From JAWXUU01 sp044426085 (GTDB lineage: Bacteria > Bacillota > Clostridia > Christensenellales > CAMQZB01), in contig JAWXUU010000001.1 in assembly GCA_044426085.1 (NCBI GenBank), forward strand, positions 1 to 64,000: a stretch of DNA of 64,000 nucleotides, in the 5' to 3' direction. A program made the position numbers and the translations under genes. Under the pieces are notes generated by a model. The model made no database searches. It saw only the letters and a program-made list of their open reading frames with translations, and was not told the DNA's origin. Shown piece after piece: positions 59,756 to 64,000 of this stretch; within the stretch, counting starts at the first letter, position 1; each line of letters starts with the position of its first letter.

Positions 59756-60715
59756 TTATATCTCACATCCGTTTTTTTGCGAACGTTTAATATTCTGATA
59801 ATAAGATTTTGGATTGTATGATTGCTTCTGAAAAGCCAATGCTTTACCAATCGTTGTTTTGCCATACCCTGTCTTGTCCCACTTTTCTCGATAAAGTCTG
59901 CTCTTTTGAAAAATGCTTGTTATTTCATCGGGATTCTTTGTGTAGAATGAAATTCCCAAACAAAGTGATAGGTCTGCTTTTGAATGGTCATTGCCACAAG
60001 CTGAAATATCACCACACATGAGAGCTCTATACTTTGGATGACTCATGAGCTTTTCAATTATGAAACTTTCATCAACGCTAGCGTTCTCGTAGTCTGGCAT
60101 AGCTTTCACAATCTTAGATTTCTTTCCAAAGAACTTTTCATTCATTGCTGCTAGATTGTCATAATGAAGTAGCTTGCTTTCTGATTCTTTCATTTTTGCA
60201 CCCGTCATACTGATAAAACGCACGTCATCATACATCTCCAATGTATTAGTTCTATTGATATAATCTTTAGGCAAATCGCCTTTGCAGAAAATATGAAAGC
60301 CTTTGCCTGATATTGACTTTTCTGTGTATGTACCTTGAAAAATCTCTAGCACTTTCAATGCTTCACTATCAATACTTGTTTCACCGATGCAGTGATCAAT
60401 ATCAATACAGCAAATACCTAAGTCCTTTTGAAGTGCAAAAGCGATTCCAGTGCAGTAGTGATTCATAGCAAATTCAAATGCCGTCTTATAATCTGACCAT
60501 GTTGATGGGTCGTTAGATTTTGCCCAACAAGCCTGTTCGTTTATGTTTGGATTCAAAAGTTGTTTGGTTAGTTTACCTGCTTCTTTCTTATTTGGGAAAG
60601 AACGAAAGGCAACCCAATTAGGCAACTTCTTCATCTCTTCAGGTATATACCACTCGTAAGAATTTTGTCGAAACTTGCTGTTTGCAAGTGTATTTGATAA
60701 ATATTTTGTATTCAT
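59756..60715 (-). CDS. NrS-1-type primase/polymerase-like protein
   Basis: 319 residues. N-terminal prim-pol-like fold (about 20-180) with the strand GICCIDIDHC carrying two Asp and SISGKGFHIFCKG, followed by a C-terminal helical domain (KADLSLCLGISFYTKNPDEITSIF ... YREKWDK). This is the order of the NrS-1 polymerase and similar plasmid/phage primases that start DNA synthesis without RNA primer. It may prime the transferred strand or replicate the element. Confidence 0.7.
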   Translation of the reverse strand: MNTKYLSNTLANSKFRQNSYEWYIPEEMKKLPNWVAFRSFPNKKEAGKLTKQLLNPNINEQACWAKSNDPSTWSDYKTAFEFAMNHYCTGIAFALQKDLGICCIDIDHCIGETSIDSEALKVLEIFQGTYTEKSISGKGFHIFCKGDLPKDYINRTNTLEMYDDVRFISMTGAKMKESESKLLHYDNLAAMNEKFFGKKSKIVKAMPDYENASVDESFIIEKLMSHPKYRALMCGDISACGNDHSKADLSLCLGISFYTKNPDEITSIFQKSRLYREKWDKTGYGKTTIGKALAFQKQSYNPKSYYQNIKRSQKNGCEI

Positions 60716-60763
60716 GTGCTTATCCTTTTGTAATTTTTAATTTTTCGCTCGCTCAGACGCATT

Positions 60764-63487
60764 CTAAGCGGAAAGTTGTTTTGGAATTTCATTTTCGGCG
60801 AGAATTTTTTGCTCACTTTTAACCTCCGTTGTCGGTTTTTCACCAAAGATTTCTCTGAGATAGTTTGGAGCTTCAATTTCTACTGCCACCCTTTGTTGTG
60901 GTGATATGATTGAGAACATATGACCTCTTTCAGCTTTACTTATAAAATTAACTTCATTTTCGTTGAGTGGCTTCGTTGATTTGTATAGTTCTATAACATC
61001 ATTGAGTGCATTCGCTGGCAGTTTGAATATAAATGAATACTGACACGCATTGATGATAGCTTTTGTTTTATCTGCCACATCTGAAGAAGATATAAAGTCA
61101 CCAATGTTTTGCGTTGTGAACATGATATTGCCATAGTATTTACGAATACGTCTTGCCATTTGAGCAAAGAAGTTCAGAGCTGCTATCATTTCTTTATCAA
61201 AATAAACGTGTGCTTCATCTATAAACAAAATAATTTTTCGCTCAATACCAAATTTTTCGTTTAGCTCTTTGTTCTTGATAACTTCCAAATTGCAGAACCT
61301 CAGAATTAGTAACATCTGAGCATTTGCCAAAGTTTTGTTCTCCGTTATGAGCATAGACCTAAAATCAAAGTTAATGAAATTTGAATCTATCTGCATGGTT
61401 GTGTAACCATTCCACAAATTAGCATATCTGCCTTGATGTGAAAATTTAGATATATAGTTGAGTAGCAACCTTAATGGTGGCAATTCAAATTCGTATTTAG
61501 ACTGCAAAATCTTGCTTTCTATAAGTTCATACAAATCATCAAAGATTGGATAATCTTCTGATTTCAATGACATGAAGTCAGTGTTTTCATCAATATTCTT
61601 TTGAGCATACGTTTCAATTATCAATGAGTTGAGCTGTTCAAAAACATCATCAGGAAGTTTTGGAAGTACCACCCTGAAGAATGATTCTAAAAACTGCAAG
61701 TGTGGATAGAACATTGAAATTCTATATTCTTCCTCTTCTTCTTCGAGCTCCTGCGTGACTTCAAAAGGATTGATTCTACCACCATTGGCATTACTCACGT
61801 CAATAGAAACACCACCCATGTTTCTAGCAAACTTTGCATACTCACGTTCAGGGTCGAAGATTATAGTCTTTATGTTGCTCGTTGCATACTTGGCAAGCAT
61901 GAGCTTACTTGCAAATGACTTACCCGAACCTGACTGACCAATAATAAATGCGTTGCCATTCAGCCTTGTTTGATTATCACGATAAAACATATCTAGCACG
62001 CAAGGCTCACCGTTCGATTGTCCTATCACTATTCCTTTCGGATCGTTTATGCTATACGATATGAAAGGGAAAACTGCCGCTAGTGTTGTTGCAGGGATTC
62101 CTATTGAATGCCCTATTGTTTGACGTGTTAGATTGTTTGCAATCATCCACTTTGATGTTTCGCCATAGTTATATGACGTCCTGAAATTATCGTTGTTTAT
62201 CGCTTTTTTGGCAGCTCTTCTACCCGCCATTTTCATATCTGTTTCATATATTGTCGCACCGAGTGACACATCATAAAGGTGGTCATTCCCAAGTTGCAAC
62301 TGCTTTAGCGATTCCTTTAATGAATTGATGTGAATTTCTATACCCATCTTCACCGACTCATCTTGCTCTTGCATAAACCTTAACTTTAGTCCCCGTATAG
62401 ATTTGTCAATATCTTTCATCGCCCTATCACGAGGTCGCAACTTGATTTTCATCGTAACCCTAGAATTTGGAAGATGAAATAGATTATACCCCCATGCATT
62501 GCCAACTTCGATTGGATAATCTGCAACTGCGATATGACTGGTGATAACATCATCAACTATCGCTCTGTTGAACTTGATATTAATATTTGAGGGCATGAGA
62601 TACTCATACACTTGCTCTTTCGTGTAGCCATCATGTAAAAAGTCATGCTTTTCATTACTGTATAAATCCTCTTCATTTAAGAATGGTGTCCACGCATTTT
62701 TAACAAATATTCCTAGCTCTTCATTATTGAGAATTTTGGAGCGGATATCTAGCTTGCCAATTTCAAGCGATATTTGCCTTGCTATTTCTTCAGCTTGAGT
62801 TTTATAATCTGCTATGATTTGCAAATAAAAATGTTCTGCTTGAAGTCCACCTGATTCAAGTTCTTCATACATCTCACCATTTTTCATCAGTATAAACATT
62901 CGCTTGTCATACTCATCTTTTGTCATCTGACCGCTCTTATAATACTGCGTTAAAACTTCAACTTTACTCACGTTGTTCTCGTATATAATTTCGCCATATG
63001 ATATCGCCCTGTTTAGCTTGATGATATGTATTTCTGAATGCTCAATATCTGCTAGAGCTGCAAAACACATCGACATTTTATAAATGATACTGTCCTGTTC
63101 TTCTTCATTTTTGAGGGCAAATGGAATTGGTTTTATTTCTATAATTTTTGAACACATCTTTTCATAGTACAGCGTGTCATCTTGAATTTTTTGAACTGAT
63201 TGCATTATCTTCATATCTTCTTTTTCTTTGGTAAAAGTTTTCTTTGATACTAAGTGCAACAAATATCCAAATGTTATTTGATAAATTCTATCACCATCCA
63301 CTTGCGTGAGCGACAGTATAATAAGCACTATAAGCCCCGCCACAAGATACCATTTGATTTCAATGTTTGAAAGTGATAGACCTGCAACAACTATCAACCC
63401 TACCGCAATGATTAATATATCAAGTAGCGAAAGAAACTTGAAAAAATTATTTCTATATTTGGAATTTTTTGGTATAACTCTTAACAT
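60764..63487 (-). CDS. VirB4/TraE ATPase with PrgI-like N-terminus
   Basis: 907 residues from ATG 63487 (GGAGG upstream). The first 90 residues have two transmembrane helices (LLDILIIAVGLIVVAGLSL and WYLVAGLIVLIILSL), the PrgI-like part fused to VirB4. The remainder has FIIGQSGSGKSF (Walker A), IIFDPEREY, and LFIDEAHVYFD (Walker B) with NIMFTTQNIGDF. VirB4 powers assembly of the type IV secretion channel. In this window it is the clearest conjugation gene. Confidence 0.93.
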   Translation of the reverse strand: MLRVIPKNSKYRNNFFKFLSLLDILIIAVGLIVVAGLSLSNIEIKWYLVAGLIVLIILSLTQVDGDRIYQITFGYLLHLVSKKTFTKEKEDMKIMQSVQKIQDDTLYYEKMCSKIIEIKPIPFALKNEEEQDSIIYKMSMCFAALADIEHSEIHIIKLNRAISYGEIIYENNVSKVEVLTQYYKSGQMTKDEYDKRMFILMKNGEMYEELESGGLQAEHFYLQIIADYKTQAEEIARQISLEIGKLDIRSKILNNEELGIFVKNAWTPFLNEEDLYSNEKHDFLHDGYTKEQVYEYLMPSNINIKFNRAIVDDVITSHIAVADYPIEVGNAWGYNLFHLPNSRVTMKIKLRPRDRAMKDIDKSIRGLKLRFMQEQDESVKMGIEIHINSLKESLKQLQLGNDHLYDVSLGATIYETDMKMAGRRAAKKAINNDNFRTSYNYGETSKWMIANNLTRQTIGHSIGIPATTLAAVFPFISYSINDPKGIVIGQSNGEPCVLDMFYRDNQTRLNGNAFIIGQSGSGKSFASKLMLAKYATSNIKTIIFDPEREYAKFARNMGGVSIDVSNANGGRINPFEVTQELEEEEEEYRISMFYPHLQFLESFFRVVLPKLPDDVFEQLNSLIIETYAQKNIDENTDFMSLKSEDYPIFDDLYELIESKILQSKYEFELPPLRLLLNYISKFSHQGRYANLWNGYTTMQIDSNFINFDFRSMLITENKTLANAQMLLILRFCNLEVIKNKELNEKFGIERKIILFIDEAHVYFDKEMIAALNFFAQMARRIRKYYGNIMFTTQNIGDFISSSDVADKTKAIINACQYSFIFKLPANALNDVIELYKSTKPLNENEVNFISKAERGHMFSIISPQQRVAVEIEAPNYLREIFGEKPTTEVKSEQKILAENEIPKQLSA

Positions 63488-63497
63488 ACTAACCTCC

Positions 63498-64000
63498 TTA
63501 TGGTTTACCCGCAGAGCCACTGCCACCTTGTGTCTTATTTATCCAGTCCTTCATCGTTTCGCCAAATCTTGAACTGCCTACACTAGATGAAACATAGCCT
63601 CCTGCTCCTTTACCAAAGTTTGATACAATTCCTTTAAATCCACCCGACGTGCCACCTTGAACTGCACCCGAAATGCCTCCAACAGTAAGTCCTGCTCCAT
63701 GCTTTGCAGTTGTCGCAACTGTTCTCGCCGCATAAACTCCCGTGCCAATCGCAACACCAGCACCAACTTTAGCCATATTCATAAGTGCCATTTGACTGCC
63801 CACATTTTGTTGATGTTCCATGTTTCCTGTTCCTAAAAGTTGAGAGAACACAAGGTTCGCGCCATTCAGAGCGAACGCACCACCAATCACAAAAAGCAGT
63901 TGAATAATTCCGTTTGCAACAGAGTTATTAGTATCAAATATCACCCCTGGATTGATTATGATTTTTGGCACAATCATGAAGTATAAATTTACAGTGAGAA
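63498..64000 (-). CDS. C-terminal part of VirB6/TrbL-type membrane protein
   Basis: The frame stays open to the end of the window, so the gene continues beyond it; a methionine at 63977 is unlikely to be the true start. Residues near the start of the visible part form a membrane helix (IIQLLFVIGGAFALNGANLVF), followed by a Gly/Ala/Ser-rich tail. This fits the polytopic channel protein that precedes VirB4 in Firmicute conjugative elements. Partial at the window edge. Confidence 0.7.
   Translation of the reverse strand, partial: LTVNLYFMIVPKIIINPGVIFDTNNSVANGIIQLLFVIGGAFALNGANLVFSQLLGTGNMEHQQNVGSQMALMNMAKVGAGVAIGTGVYAARTVATTAKHGAGLTVGGISGAVQGGTSGGFKGIVSNFGKGAGGYVSSSVGSSRFGETMKDWINKTQGGSGSAGKP

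Noticed and set aside
1..64000. CRISPR array, tRNA and rRNA genes
   Set aside because: No regularly spaced direct repeats and no tRNA or rRNA sequence pattern was found in the gaps.
1..64000. Integrase, relaxase, transposase or insertion-sequence ends
   Set aside because: None of the translated proteins shows their motifs; the element ends and transfer origin are probably outside the window.

Overview
The window is AT-rich DNA from a low-GC Gram-positive bacterium, most likely a member of the Clostridia or a related Firmicute lineage. The evidence is strong purine-rich ribosome-binding sites, TTGACA/TATAAT promoters, lipoprotein and membrane-anchored surface proteins with no outer-membrane components, and TGA used as a normal stop (several ATGA start/stop overlaps). 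The backbone looks like a large conjugative element (ICE or conjugative plasmid). It carries a VirB4/TraE ATPase with a PrgI-like head, a VirB6/TrbL-type membrane protein cut by the window edge, a VirD4/TraG coupling protein, SSB, a NrS-1-type primase/polymerase, a SprT-like protein and surface lipoproteins, almost all on the minus strand. I saw no integrase, relaxase, rRNA, tRNA or CRISPR array.

Layout. 137-4199: a Cys-rich small protein, a short FtsZ-like protein, a PD-(D/E)XK nuclease, a WYL regulator and an unknown protein. 4777-19046: a cargo operon, more AT-rich by eye, led by a consensus promoter at 19124-19152. It encodes a MurA-Nudix fusion, MurB, a possible SelO-like pseudokinase, a degenerate PheS-like protein, three PheT-derived proteins, an asparagine-synthetase-like amide ligase, a full-length PheS/PheT pair and a short UDP-sugar dehydrogenase. 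This looks like an undescribed biosynthetic or modification pathway with its own phenylalanyl-tRNA synthetase (product or resistance role unknown). 19277-25415: two FtsZ-like proteins fused to FtsK-gamma-type winged helices, an FtsK-like protein with both Walker motifs lost, a Sel1-repeat protein and a metallophosphoesterase, apparently a 'dead NTPase' tubulin/translocase set.

25437-40050: coupling protein, a ClpB-type AAA+ protein, an Hsp70 homologue and a membrane-anchored GrpE-like protein. These are followed by two cholesterol-dependent-cytolysin-like lipoproteins with a membrane M6-type metalloprotease encoded between them, then the SprT-like protein. 40943-43545 (plus strand): an XRE regulator and a SpoT-like (p)ppGpp hydrolase lacking a recognisable synthetase motif. 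43936-54517: a defence island built on a type III restriction-modification system (Mod, Res) with a SNF2 helicase, a DinD/Bro-N protein and two small membrane proteins. 55000-57597 (plus): small accessory genes and a HigBA-type toxin-antitoxin cassette flanked by two nearly identical terminators. 57657-64000: minus-strand replication and conjugation genes.

How they may work together (inference): the conjugation genes move the element, the type III RM and HigBA systems stabilise it, and the chaperone and surface pore modules probably act at the donor envelope. The FtsZ/FtsK-derived proteins may handle segregation or positioning of element DNA, and the PheRS/Mur-like operon is cargo. Function calls come from reading the protein sequences by eye; no database search was possible.
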